Assembly: GCA_027491035.1 (NCBI GenBank)
Contig: JAIXWZ010000083.1
Span: 1 to 35,525, forward strand
Reading direction: 5' to 3'
From: Comamonadaceae bacterium
GTDB lineage: Bacteria > Pseudomonadota > Gammaproteobacteria > Burkholderiales > Burkholderiaceae_C
Length of the DNA: 35,525 nucleotides
In this document: piece by piece, positions 1-8,210 of the stretch
Layout of the letters: each line of letters opens with the position of its first letter
Position numbering within the stretch: position 1 is the first letter of the stretch
Notes under the pieces: generated by a model
Told to the model about the DNA's origin: nothing
What the model saw: only the letters and a program-made list of their open reading frames with translations
The model's database searches: none
Position numbers and translations under genes: made by a program

Positions 1-138
1 GATCGGCCGCGCATTGGGCGTGGGGAAGGCGCCAACAATGCCGGCCTTGCAGGCAGCCAGAACCAAGTCAGGTCCCGAGATCAAAAACATGGGCGCGGCC
101 ACCACCGGCAGCCGCAGTGAGAAGGGCAAGCTCTTCAT
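1..138 (-). CDS. Nitronate monooxygenase family protein (N-terminal 46 residues, cut by window edge)
   Basis: Only the first 46 codons are present; the gene continues beyond position 1. The start is the ATG at 136-138, which shares the ATGA overlap with the stop of the upstream Bug-type gene, so it is probably the next gene of the same operon. The visible peptide has the N-terminal motif of 2-nitropropane dioxygenase/nitronate monooxygenase flavoproteins: a LPVVAAPMF strand, then SGPDLVLAACKAGIVGAFPT, which forms the start of the FMN TIM barrel. Family members oxidise alkyl nitronates with FMN and O2, but many in catabolic operons have no assigned substrate. The family call is fairly safe from these residues; the activity is not, because the catalytic histidine lies outside the window. 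Confidence 0.8.
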   Translation of the reverse strand, partial: MKSLPFSLRLPVVAAPMFLISGPDLVLAACKAGIVGAFPTPNARPI

Positions 139-1118
139 TCAGACGCCTTGAAGCCCGAAATGCGCACCGCCTCGCCCCAGCGCTTGAAGTCGGCGGCCAC
201 GAAGCGGGCCAGCTCATCGGGCGTGGAGGGCAGGGTTTCGAAGTCCATGGCGCGCCACTTGTCGCGGACCTCGCCAGCTCGCAAGGCCTTGACCAGCTCG
301 CGGTTGATGCTCGCAACCAGGGCGTCGGGCGTGCCCGCTGGCGCCGAGATCGCGGCCCAGATGTAGATCTCCATGTCGGGGTAGCCCTGCTCGCGGAAGG
401 TGCCCACTGCGGGCATCAAAGCCGAGCGCTGCGGGCTGGTGACGGCGAGCACCTTGACCCGGCCAGCCTCCAGGTGCGGTTTGACCGCCAGCAGCGGCAA
501 GAAGGCGGCCTGCACCTGCCCGCCCACCAGGTTCTGCACCGCCGGTGGCGTGCCGTTAAACGGCACATGCACCATGTTCAGCCCGGCTTTCTGGTTCAGA
601 ATCACGCCGGCGAAATGTGAGGAGTTGCCGGCCGTGAAGGAGGCGTAGGAGACCTTGTTGCCCTGGGTCTTGGCCCAGTCGATGAATTCACGCAGGTTGT
701 TGGCCGGCACGCTGGCGTGCACCGCCATCACCATGGCCGAGCCCAGGAAGTTGGTCACTGGCTTGAAGCTTTTTTCAGCGTCGTAGGGCAGCTTGCTGAA
801 GGTGTGCGGATTGATGGTCAGCATGCTGGTGTTGGACAGCAGCAGGGTGTAGCCGTCGGGGGCGGCCTGCGTCACCGCTTGTGCGGCCACGATGCCCGAG
901 CCACCGGGTTTGGCCTCCACCAGCAGTGGCTGGCCCGTGTTCTTGCGAAACTCCTCGGCCACCACCCGCACCGCGGTGTCGAGCGTGTTGCCGGGGGCGA
1001 ACGGCACCACGATGCGCACCGGCCGCTCGGGCCATGCGGCCGGCGTCGTTTGGGCCGTGGCTGACAGGCTCAAGCTCAGCCCGAGGGCCGCGCAGCTGAT
1101 GAGGGACGAGGTCTTCAT
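135..1118 (-). CDS. Bug/TctC-family periplasmic tripartite tricarboxylate transporter binding protein
   Basis: 327 residues, the usual length for the family. A Sec signal peptide is visible (charged MKTSS, hydrophobic core, cleavage probably after ATA near residue 22). The mature N terminus has the family pattern RPVRIVVPFAPGNTLDTAVR, followed by EAKPGGSG and the APDGYTLLL stretch that shape the carboxylate-binding pocket. Such proteins bind small carboxylates or amides in the periplasm; Burkholderiales have many orphan copies. No TctA or TctB membrane partner is seen in the window. It overlaps the upstream hydrolase and the downstream nitronate monooxygenase by 4 bp each, so it is translationally coupled within the operon. 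The ligand is unknown but may be the operon's substrate or a breakdown product. Confidence 0.92.
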   Translation of the reverse strand: MKTSSLISCAALGLSLSLSATAQTTPAAWPERPVRIVVPFAPGNTLDTAVRVVAEEFRKNTGQPLLVEAKPGGSGIVAAQAVTQAAPDGYTLLLSNTSMLTINPHTFSKLPYDAEKSFKPVTNFLGSAMVMAVHASVPANNLREFIDWAKTQGNKVSYASFTAGNSSHFAGVILNQKAGLNMVHVPFNGTPPAVQNLVGGQVQAAFLPLLAVKPHLEAGRVKVLAVTSPQRSALMPAVGTFREQGYPDMEIYIWAAISAPAGTPDALVASINRELVKALRAGEVRDKWRAMDFETLPSTPDELARFVAADFKRWGEAVRISGFKASE

Positions 1119-1858
1119 ATCGAGGGTCCTTTAAAAGGGTCGGTGGGGGCCAGACGAGCCAGCCATGAGGTGATCAGCTCGGCGAGCTGGGCGGTTTGTT
1201 CCAAGGGGCTCATGTGTCCGGTGTCTTCGAGCCAGTGCAAGTGCGCGGTGGGCATTTGATCGGCCGCCTCTTGCGACAATTCGGGCGGCGTGACCTTGTC
1301 CTGGCGGCCGCAAACAATGAGCGTGGGCAGCTTCAGTTGGCGCATCAGCGCCGCATGGTCGCCCCGGGCGGCAATTGCTCGGGTTTGCGAGGCCGCCGTC
1401 TGCGGCCCCACCTCGAGCAACATGGTTTTGATGAAGCCCATGAGCGCTTCCTCACCGTGCCGGCTTGGGTGGGTGCTCCAGCGCGCGACCTGTTCGACCA
1501 AGGCCGCAAAGTTGCCCTCGATGGCCTGCAAGGTCTTGAGCCGGTTGGCCCGGCTGGCTTCGGTCTCGGGCCGTATGGACGAGTCGATCAGCGCCACCGC
1601 CTGCACGGCGCGCTGCGGCTCGGCCAGCATCTGCTGCAACACATAGCCGCCCATGGAAAAGCCGGCCAGTGCCAGGGGTCGATCGCTCGGCAGGTCGGCC
1701 ACCAGTTGCCAGGCGTCTTGGGCCATCTCGGCAATGGTTTCTTGGGTCGCAAAGTGGGCGATGCGAACCTCGCACACGGCGCTCAGGCGCTGCGCCACGC
1801 TCTGCCAGACGCGCTCGTCGTTGAGCATGCCCGCTAGCAAGAGCAAGGTCGGTTTCAT
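1115..1858 (-). CDS. Alpha/beta-fold hydrolase
   Basis: 247 residues from the ATG at 1856-1858, which overlaps the stop of the CoA ligase by 4 bp; a longer upstream reading would run into that ligase and is rejected. The nucleophile elbow GFSMGGY places the catalytic serine near residue 68. The acid is probably the Asp of CGRQDKVTP and the histidine is that of EDTGHMSPLE near the C terminus, so the full Ser-Asp-His triad is present. A single-domain cytoplasmic hydrolase of this type may cleave an ester, a thioester or a C-C bond of a ring-fission product. Its place between a CoA ligase and a solute-binding protein suggests a role in the same catabolic route, but the sequence does not identify the substrate. 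Confidence 0.88.
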   Translation of the reverse strand: MKPTLLLLAGMLNDERVWQSVAQRLSAVCEVRIAHFATQETIAEMAQDAWQLVADLPSDRPLALAGFSMGGYVLQQMLAEPQRAVQAVALIDSSIRPETEASRANRLKTLQAIEGNFAALVEQVARWSTHPSRHGEEALMGFIKTMLLEVGPQTAASQTRAIAARGDHAALMRQLKLPTLIVCGRQDKVTPPELSQEAADQMPTAHLHWLEDTGHMSPLEQTAQLAELITSWLARLAPTDPFKGPSI

Positions 1859-3597
1859 AGGGAGTGTTCCTGGGGGGCCAGAGCGCGCGCACGCTCGCGC
1901 AATTGGCGTTTGAGAATCTTGCCCACCGCGTTGCGCGGCAGGCTGTCGACCGGCAAGAGGTATTCGGGCAGTTTGTAAACGGCCACCCGCTTGTCGTCCT
2001 TGAGAAAATGCTGCAGATCGGCCAGGGTGGGGCTGTGACCTGGGCGCGCCACGATGCAGGCGCACAGCTTCTCGCCCAAAATCGGGTCGGGCACCGCCAC
2101 CACCGCCACGTCTTGCACGCCGGGGCAAGCCAGCAGCAGGCTCTCCACTTCCTCCGAAGAAATGTTGACGCCGCCACGGATGACCAGGTCCTTGCTGCGT
2201 CCGACATAGCGGTAGTACTGCTGCCGATCACCGGCGATCTCGAACAGGTCGCCGGTGCGGTAGTAGCCTTGCTCGTCAAAGGCGCGGGTACTCAGTTCTG
2301 GCGCGCGGAAATAGCCACTGAAAATCGTCGGGCCGGCAAAACGCAACTCACCCACCTGACCGGCCTGCACGATCTCCTGTTCGTTGTCGAGGTCAACCAA
2401 GCGGGTGCGGATCTTTCGTGTGGTCGAGATCTTCCAATGATGGCCGTCCACCCCGGCGCGCGGGAAGTACTGGGCCCGCATCGCCGGGTCGGGCACGTCG
2501 ATGTCGCTGCTGGTCAGGGCGGCCCCTTCGTTGGAGCCGAAGTAGTTGACGATGTGAACCCCATGGCGTTCCTCGAAGCCGCGAACCATCCATTGCGACA
2601 GCGGCGCCGAGCCCGAGCCAATGCGCCGCAAACGCTGGAAGTCGATGCCGGCCAGCAGTTCCTCCTGTTGCAGCAAGGCATTGAGTATGGCGGGCGGCGA
2701 GACGGTGTAATCAATGCGTTCGGTTCGCAGCTGCTCCAAAAACACCGGCAGCACAAAAGGCTGGTGCTGCACCACTGTGCCGCCCAGCACGAGCCAGGCG
2801 GCAAAGCAACTCGACAAGCCCGCCATATTGATCAGCGGGAAGGGATTGAGCAGTCGGGCGCCGGGCTGCAGTTGCGCCGCCTCAATGATCGAAGGCGCCA
2901 CCACCAGCCATTCGTTGTGGCTGCGCGGCACACCCTTGGGGCTGGCCTCGGTGCCCGATGTCCAGCACACGGTAAACACGTCATTGGCACTGACCGCGGC
3001 CTCTTGTTCGGCGCGCGCCAGCCTTTGCATGAGCGAGACATTGGCCTGCGGCCAACTCGCTTCGATCGGGCAGGCACCCTGGGGTGCACCGGGTCCCCAG
3101 CAGAGCACCTGGCTCAAGTGGGGGTGGGCTTGTTGCAACTGCAGCCACATGGCCGCGCTCGCATGCGCCTTGGCGAGGCTGCCAATTTGCGTGAACGTGA
3201 CCACCGCACGGGCCTGCGTCAGGCTCACAATGTGCTCAAGCTCATGCTCGCGGTACTGAATCGGAACGGGCGAGAGCACCAGACCCAGGCGGGCGCAGCT
3301 GAGGTAGAGCACAAACTGCTCGATGGTGTTGGGCATCTGGGCCAGCACGATGTCATCGCGCTGAAGGCCCCTATCGAGCAGCAGACCGCTCATGCGGTCG
3401 ACCTCGCCAGATAGTTCCAACCAGCTCAGGCGCCTGGGTTGACCATGGGCGAAGTCTGGGCGGTTGCAGGCATCGACCACCGCTTCAGCCTGCGGCTGGC
3501 GCTGGACCTGCCTGACAAATACGTCCCACAGCGTGTCGCTGCCCCACCAGAGCGCGGCGGTGTAGCGATCAATGTGGGCCGGATCGACCAGAATCAT
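1855..3597 (-). CDS. AMP-forming acyl-CoA ligase (ANL superfamily)
   Basis: 580 residues with the full set of adenylating-enzyme motifs: the phosphate-binding loop TSGTEASPKG at residues 213-222, YFGSNEG (A5 region), YRTGD (A7) and the C-terminal NAVGKILKRQL with the catalytic lysine. It should activate a carboxylic acid to acyl-AMP and then acyl-CoA in the cytoplasm. The overall pattern resembles cyclohexanecarboxylate- or 2,3-dihydroxybenzoate-type ligases more than acetyl-CoA synthetases, but the acid cannot be read from the sequence. It starts about 30 bp after the cleavage oxygenase stop and its own stop overlaps the hydrolase start (ATGA). In context it probably activates the acid formed when the oxygenase aldehyde product is oxidised. 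Confidence 0.93.
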   Translation of the reverse strand: MILVDPAHIDRYTAALWWGSDTLWDVFVRQVQRQPQAEAVVDACNRPDFAHGQPRRLSWLELSGEVDRMSGLLLDRGLQRDDIVLAQMPNTIEQFVLYLSCARLGLVLSPVPIQYREHELEHIVSLTQARAVVTFTQIGSLAKAHASAAMWLQLQQAHPHLSQVLCWGPGAPQGACPIEASWPQANVSLMQRLARAEQEAAVSANDVFTVCWTSGTEASPKGVPRSHNEWLVVAPSIIEAAQLQPGARLLNPFPLINMAGLSSCFAAWLVLGGTVVQHQPFVLPVFLEQLRTERIDYTVSPPAILNALLQQEELLAGIDFQRLRRIGSGSAPLSQWMVRGFEERHGVHIVNYFGSNEGAALTSSDIDVPDPAMRAQYFPRAGVDGHHWKISTTRKIRTRLVDLDNEQEIVQAGQVGELRFAGPTIFSGYFRAPELSTRAFDEQGYYRTGDLFEIAGDRQQYYRYVGRSKDLVIRGGVNISSEEVESLLLACPGVQDVAVVAVPDPILGEKLCACIVARPGHSPTLADLQHFLKDDKRVAVYKLPEYLLPVDSLPRNAVGKILKRQLRERARALAPQEHSL

Positions 3598-3627
3598 GCG
3601 TTCAGCCCGTGCTGCCGTGCCCGGTCT

Positions 3628-5073
3628 TCACCAGCCGCGCTTGAGCCGCTCGCCGCTGACCCAGGTGGCATGAAAGCCGTTGGGCACCCGCTGGGGCAGC
3701 CGGATGCGGGCCACCGGACCCGGGCTGATGTCGCGGGCATCGAACACCGTCACAAAGGACGCCTGCTCCTTGTCGTCCCACATGAAACCCACCAGGTAGC
3801 CGTCGTCCTCGTTTTTCCAGTTGTCGGCTGGGGCAAATGGCGCCTCGCTGAACCATTTGTGTACCCCCTCGTGGTAAGTGGTGCAGCTGTCTTTTTCGAG
3901 GTCGTAGCGCGCAAAGCCGCAAAAGCGCGGATCTTCTGCGCGGTTGCTGCGGCCCATGAGCACATTCCAGGTGTAGCGGGTCTTGTAGCCCTGCATCCAG
4001 GAATTGATGACGGGAAACTCCTGGTTGATGATGTCGTCGACGACGCGCTCGCGGGTCTGGCCGGTGCGCAGGTTAAAACGCCACTCGTAGAACATGAAGT
4101 CGTGTTCGAGATTGGCCAGCATTTTGGGGAAACGCTCGACATCGAGGTTGCCCCGCCAGTCGCGCGGCAGGCGGAAGGGGGTGCCGGTCATCACGATCTC
4201 GGTGCCGCCTTGGCCGTCGTCTTCTTCCCAGGCATTGGAGGCGTGGTACATATAGGTCGGGCTGGCCTCGAACCAGCGGATCTGATCGGGCTTGCCGTGG
4301 CGCGGGATGATGCCAAAGCGCGAGGGCGTCTCGTGGTAGAACTTGAGCTTGTGCCGCCCGGCGGCAAACGCATCCATGTCGTAGAACAGCGGGAAGTCGT
4401 GCACCACGCTGAAGTTGGGCGTAATCGCCATGTCGTGCGGCAGGCGCGGGCCGGGCAGTTGCACTGGCATGAATGTCTTGAGCGCGCCGGCGCGGTCCAT
4501 CACGCCGTAGTGCATATAGGGCGCTTCCTTGCCGTAGGCAAAGAACAGAAACTCGCCGGTGCGCTCGTCGACCTTGGAGTGGGCCGAAATCGGCAGCCCC
4601 TTGAGCCTCGGGTCGAGGTCGAGCGTGCCAGCGGTCGACAAGTCGTCGGGGCGCACCTTGTAGACCGCTCCGCCCAAATACCACATGGACAGCAGATGCC
4701 CAGCGTAGTACTTGACGTCGGTGTTGGACGTGTTTTTCAGGGGGGCGTCGGGCCGATCTTTGCGTGGTGGGTCTTTGATGCCCTGCCACAGTGCCTGACC
4801 TGCGGCCAGCTCTTCTGTGAGCCCCTGCGTCATGACCCAGCGGTTGCGGTAGCGGGCCCGCCCGCCTTCGAACTCGACCGCGTGCAGCATGCCGTCGCCA
4901 TCGAACCAGTGGTAGCGGCCCTGGGCTTCAAAGCGCCGGTTGGGCCCGTTGCGCACATGCATGCCAGTCAAATCGCGGGGGATCTGGCCCTGCACATCGG
5001 TCAGGTCGATGGTGACTTCTTGCGTGATCGGCGCAAAGCCGCCATTGAGGACGGGGATGTCATTGGTGCCCAT
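3628..5073 (-). CDS. Carotenoid cleavage oxygenase / lignostilbene dioxygenase family protein
   Basis: 481 residues. The start is the ATG at 5071-5073, preceded by AGGAGA at good spacing; a 23-residue longer reading has no such site. The four iron-binding histidines of the seven-bladed propeller are all present: H165 (AHSKVD), H213 (LPHDMAIT), H277 (MYHASNAWEE) and H468 (GFHATW). The conserved QEFPVINSWMQGYKTRY stretch matches the EFPRIN-type motif of the family. Such Fe(II) enzymes cleave a C=C bond with O2 to give two carbonyl products. In proteobacteria without carotenoid genes, the substrates are often stilbenes or phenylpropenes. The aldehyde dehydrogenase directly upstream and the CoA ligase directly downstream fit processing of an aldehyde product. 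The substrate is unknown. Confidence 0.93.
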   Translation of the reverse strand: MGTNDIPVLNGGFAPITQEVTIDLTDVQGQIPRDLTGMHVRNGPNRRFEAQGRYHWFDGDGMLHAVEFEGGRARYRNRWVMTQGLTEELAAGQALWQGIKDPPRKDRPDAPLKNTSNTDVKYYAGHLLSMWYLGGAVYKVRPDDLSTAGTLDLDPRLKGLPISAHSKVDERTGEFLFFAYGKEAPYMHYGVMDRAGALKTFMPVQLPGPRLPHDMAITPNFSVVHDFPLFYDMDAFAAGRHKLKFYHETPSRFGIIPRHGKPDQIRWFEASPTYMYHASNAWEEDDGQGGTEIVMTGTPFRLPRDWRGNLDVERFPKMLANLEHDFMFYEWRFNLRTGQTRERVVDDIINQEFPVINSWMQGYKTRYTWNVLMGRSNRAEDPRFCGFARYDLEKDSCTTYHEGVHKWFSEAPFAPADNWKNEDDGYLVGFMWDDKEQASFVTVFDARDISPGPVARIRLPQRVPNGFHATWVSGERLKRGW

Positions 5074-5099
5074 GGTGGTCTCCTGGAAGGGTCGGGGTT

Positions 5100-6800
5100 T
5101 CAGGTGGCGCTGCGCGCGGGGCGGCGCGACTGCGCAATGCAAAAGCGGCTGCTCACGAAGGCCAGCTGCGTCAGGCTGGCATTGCCGGCCGGATTGAGCC
5201 CGGTGACGTGATAGTCGCTGTAGGCCGCTGCAAAATTGAGCGGCATGGCGCCTGTGAGGTTGGTGGTCAGCTGGGCGCCAGCGCTGGCGTAGGCCTGTTC
5301 GGCCCGCGCAATGAAATCTTCTTCGGTGGAGTACAGAAAGGCCGTCAGGCCGCCAAATTCACGCACATCGCCCGTGGCCTGCTGGAGCGCATCGTCGGCG
5401 CTGTCGCAAGCAATGACAAAGCTGACCGGGCCGAAGCGCTCGCCCGCGTACAGATCGCGCTCGGCGGTGCTCAGTTGCAGCATCAAGGGCGTGCTCGTGC
5501 GCGCCTGTGGGAACTGCGGGTGCGAATAAGCCGCCGGCTTGAGCAGCACGCGGCCCCGGCGCTGACCCTCTTCGTGCAGTTGGGCAAGCAGGGCCAGGGT
5601 TTGCGGCGACTGGATGGTCGCCAGGATCATGGCCGCCTTCTTGGGCTCGCTGCACAGATGGGCCACATGCCCGGCGAGGCGCTGCCCGACCTCTTCAAAG
5701 CTCACCACGCCGTCGGGGGTGCGAACCCCTTGGCGGGGCACATAGATGTTCTGCGGGCTGGTGCACATCTGGGCGCTGAACATGCACAAGGTGGTGGCCA
5801 AGCTGCGCAATGCGGCATCAAGGTCGTCGGCCGACTCCAGCACCACGGTGTTGCTGCCCGCTGTTTCGGTGTAGGCCAAAGCGGGGTAGGCGTTTTTCTC
5901 GACCCACTGACCGAATTGCACGCTGCCGGTGAAGTCGACGATGGCGGTTTTGGGGTGTTGCACCAGCTGCTTGCCGATGGGCTCGGCCTTGCTGTCCAGC
6001 GCCATCGTGACCAAGTTGGGGTCAAAGCCGGCCTGGGCCAGCACCTGCCGAAAGACCCGCACACTGATGGCCATGGGCAGCACGGTGGCCGGGTGGGGCT
6101 TGACGATCACCGCATTGCCGGTGGCAAGGCTCGCCATCATGGACGGCCAGGCGTTCCAGGTGGGAAAGCTCGCACAAGTAAAGCACACCGCCACACCCCG
6201 CGGCACCAGTCGGTAGGTCTTTTCGAGTTGAATGGACGAAGGACCAAAGCTGCGTTCCCAGCGTGCCGTGGGCGTGACCGCCCGCATGGCCTGCTCGGCA
6301 TAGACCAGCGCCTCGATGCCCCGGTCCAACGCGTTCACGCCGGAGCCGGCGTAGGCCATGTTGTAGCTCTGACCGGCGGTGTGCATGACCGCATGGGTCA
6401 TCTCGAACAGGTGATCGCGGTAGATCGCATCGAGCACCTGCATCAGCACGCCCAGGCGATCTTCGATACTGGCCCGCGCCCAGCTGGGCACGGCCTGTCC
6501 TGCGGCCTCGAACAGGGTGTCTATGTCAGCCTGCGGGTAATCGATGTGCAGCGGCGCTTGGGTGTAGGGCGAGACCTCTTCGCCCAGCCAGCCGATCTGT
6601 CCGGGTTGATCGAGCGCGAAGCGCCGCCTGCCCTGCGCCGAGCCCAGGTGCTGCTCGAACATTTGCAGGCCCTTGCCTTGCGCCTGTTCGGCGCTGGGGT
6701 ACTTGGCCGGCATCTCCGGATAGGGACTCCAGCAATGGCGCTCGCGGCAGGCCTGCCGGGCTCGCTCAAGGGTGGGCAAGTGCTGCTGATACAGGCTCAT
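5100..6800 (-). CDS. paaN: PaaN2-type aldehyde dehydrogenase (phenylacetic acid degradation protein family)
   Basis: 566 residues from the ATG at 6798-6800, which overlaps the lipocalin-like stop (ATGA). It has the aldehyde dehydrogenase core: FTGSVQFG in the cofactor region, the general base Glu in YTETAGSNTVV and the nucleophilic Cys in SAQMCTSPQNIYVP. The long N-terminal region and the CFTCASFPTWNAWPSMMASL segment are typical of the stand-alone PaaN family (TIGRFAM PaaN_2), which lacks the MaoC hydratase domain of PaaZ. Family members are NAD(P)-dependent semialdehyde dehydrogenases in CoA-linked aromatic catabolism. No paaABCDE genes are in the window, so this copy probably serves another aldehyde, perhaps the product of the adjacent cleavage oxygenase. 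The symbol reflects family membership only. Confidence 0.88.
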   Translation of the reverse strand: MSLYQQHLPTLERARQACRERHCWSPYPEMPAKYPSAEQAQGKGLQMFEQHLGSAQGRRRFALDQPGQIGWLGEEVSPYTQAPLHIDYPQADIDTLFEAAGQAVPSWARASIEDRLGVLMQVLDAIYRDHLFEMTHAVMHTAGQSYNMAYAGSGVNALDRGIEALVYAEQAMRAVTPTARWERSFGPSSIQLEKTYRLVPRGVAVCFTCASFPTWNAWPSMMASLATGNAVIVKPHPATVLPMAISVRVFRQVLAQAGFDPNLVTMALDSKAEPIGKQLVQHPKTAIVDFTGSVQFGQWVEKNAYPALAYTETAGSNTVVLESADDLDAALRSLATTLCMFSAQMCTSPQNIYVPRQGVRTPDGVVSFEEVGQRLAGHVAHLCSEPKKAAMILATIQSPQTLALLAQLHEEGQRRGRVLLKPAAYSHPQFPQARTSTPLMLQLSTAERDLYAGERFGPVSFVIACDSADDALQQATGDVREFGGLTAFLYSTEEDFIARAEQAYASAGAQLTTNLTGAMPLNFAAAYSDYHVTGLNPAGNASLTQLAFVSSRFCIAQSRRPARSAT

Positions 6801-7282
6801 GATGCGGGCCTTCGCTGCCAGATGAGGCGGTGGTGGCGCAAGACGGTGGTGCTGCCGGGCAAGGGGTCGCTGGCCGATAGGGTCAGGCTGCTTTCGGCGC
6901 CGAAGTCCATGTTGCGCACCTGCTCGCTGCCCACGAAGCTGGGGTTGAGCGCATGGCTGACCTGATGCACCACCTGGGCGCGGCCCTCGTGCCAGCGGGT
7001 GTGGAAACGACCCGCGTACTGAAAGTAGCTCTCGAAGGCGGCCAGGCGCTCTGCCTCGGGCACGGTGCGGGTGCTTTGGCCCGAAAGCGCAGGCCGAGCG
7101 GCCCGCGCAATGCAGGCCGACATGGTGCCGTCGCCGGTGTAGACGATCAGGCCAGTGGCATCGGGCCCGAAAGGCAGCGTGCTGGGTCGCCCGTCGCTGT
7201 AGGCGATCTCCCACCTCAGCAGGTGCCAGGTGCCCAACAGGGCTTGCGGATCAGGCGGGGCCGTTGGGCCGTTGGCTTGCAC
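6797..7282 (-). CDS. Lipocalin-like domain protein
   Basis: 161 residues starting with GTG (7280-7282), chosen because a strong GGAGGAG site lies 5 bases upstream and no in-frame ATG gives the conserved N terminus. The protein has the lipocalin-like barrel pattern: LLGTWHLL near the start, then GLIVYTGDGTMSA, and near the end a RNMDF strand and the C-terminal RHHRLIWQR strand, resembling Pfam Lipocalin_5. No signal peptide is seen, so it is probably cytoplasmic. It is the first gene of the left operon and overlaps paaN by 4 bp. Such proteins may bind a hydrophobic ligand or catalyse isomerisation or dehydration; nothing here decides between binding and catalysis. Confidence 0.75.
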   Translation of the reverse strand: MQANGPTAPPDPQALLGTWHLLRWEIAYSDGRPSTLPFGPDATGLIVYTGDGTMSACIARAARPALSGQSTRTVPEAERLAAFESYFQYAGRFHTRWHEGRAQVVHQVSHALNPSFVGSEQVRNMDFGAESSLTLSASDPLPGSTTVLRHHRLIWQRRPAS

Positions 7283-7479
7283 TGAGTCTCCTCCCTCAAA
7301 GCGATGGACTCAATCGCTTTCTTTATTGAACTGACTTAGGGGTCAACGTTAACCCAGTCGCGGTGTGGGCGGAAAGGTAGAAACCCTGATGTGTCCCGAT
7401 GAGGCGTTCGGAAGGCGGCCGGAGCCCGGCCGCGCCCACTGCCGGGGCAGGTCAGCAGCAAGGAGTCAGCGCAGAGGAT
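7283..7479 (-). promoter_or_regulatory. Probable promoter region with operator-like palindrome for the left operon
   Basis: This 197-base gap separates the lipocalin-like gene from the cysteine hydrolase upstream on the same strand and is the longest gap in the minus-strand block. It holds an imperfect 14-base palindrome, GGTCAACGTTAACC at 7341-7354 (6 of 7 pairs match). On the minus strand the palindrome contains TTGACC, a plausible -35, but no convincing -10 follows at standard spacing. The AT-rich stretch next to the palindrome, in a GC-rich surround, supports a regulatory role. The cognate regulator is unknown. Confidence 0.4.
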
Positions 7480-8178
7480 TTAGCGAGACGGCTTGAGCCG
7501 TCCGAGCACTTCATCGGTGGTTTGCACATCGCCAAAGCTGAAGATAAAGCCCGACAGGCAGGTTTCGTGCTCCTCGACCGTGTTGGCCGAGCAGGCATCC
7601 GAGACCATGAGGGTGCGGTAGTTGAGCATCATGGCGTCGCGCGCGGTGGACTCGCAGCACACGTTGGTGGCAGTGCCGGCTATGAGCAGGGTGTCGACGC
7701 CCTGGGCCTGAAGCCGCTCGTGCAGCTCAGAAGAGCCCTGGATGAAGGCGCTGTAGAAATACTTGCGAACCCGCCAGTCGTCGGCCTGCGGTTCGAGGTC
7801 GGCATACAGCTCATGGCCCGGATCGCCCTCGGCCATGCAGCGGCTGCGCAGGGCGTAGCCCTGCGGGCTCGACAGTTCCTGGTGAAAGTGCGACCAGGTC
7901 CGATCGGACTCGGGCGCGTAGGTGTTGAGAATCCAGACCACCGTGCCACCGGCGGCTCGCACCCCACGGGCCAGGCGGTTGATGGTCGGGCAGGTGGCTG
8001 CTGCGCCCGGCACCCAAGCATGTCCGCCGCCTTTTTGCACGAAGCTGTTTTGCATGTCGACGACCACCAAGGCGGTTCGACGGGCCTCGAGCTTTTCAAA
8101 GGCATGCAGCCGACCCCGGCGTGCGACCACTCTTTGCACCAGTTCAGGGGAGGGGATATAGGGACGCATCTCGGTCAT
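7480..8178 (-). CDS. Cysteine hydrolase, isochorismatase superfamily (RutB-like)
   Basis: 232 residues with the Asp-Lys-Cys triad of the superfamily: D41 in VVVDMQNSF, K139 in VRKYFYSAF and the nucleophile C174 in TATNVCCESTARDA. The ATNVC-ESTARD motif and the length resemble RutB (ureidoacrylate amidohydrolase) more closely than true isochorismatases, so C-N bond hydrolysis of an amide or ureido compound is more likely than vinyl-ether cleavage. It is the last gene of the GntR-SDR-transporter operon, about 60 bases after the SDR gene, with a hairpin between them. With the allantoinase-like protein in the same operon it could release ammonia from a ring-opened amide. The substrate is not determined. 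Confidence 0.88.
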   Translation of the reverse strand: MTEMRPYIPSPELVQRVVARRGRLHAFEKLEARRTALVVVDMQNSFVQKGGGHAWVPGAAATCPTINRLARGVRAAGGTVVWILNTYAPESDRTWSHFHQELSSPQGYALRSRCMAEGDPGHELYADLEPQADDWRVRKYFYSAFIQGSSELHERLQAQGVDTLLIAGTATNVCCESTARDAMMLNYRTLMVSDACSANTVEEHETCLSGFIFSFGDVQTTDEVLGRLKPSR

Positions 8179-8210
8179 GTCGGGCCTTGGTAAGACTTAG
8201 AGCAAGAAGG

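Noticed and set aside
5100-6800. A functional phenylacetate (paa) operon
   Set aside because: Only a PaaN-family dehydrogenase is present; no paaABCDE, paaG, paaJ or paaK neighbours are seen, and the ligase is not clearly PaaK.
3439-6965. Two long plus-strand open frames (590 and 585 codons) opposite the CoA ligase, oxygenase and paaN genes
   Set aside because: Both are fully antisense to genes with clear catalytic motifs and show no motifs of their own.
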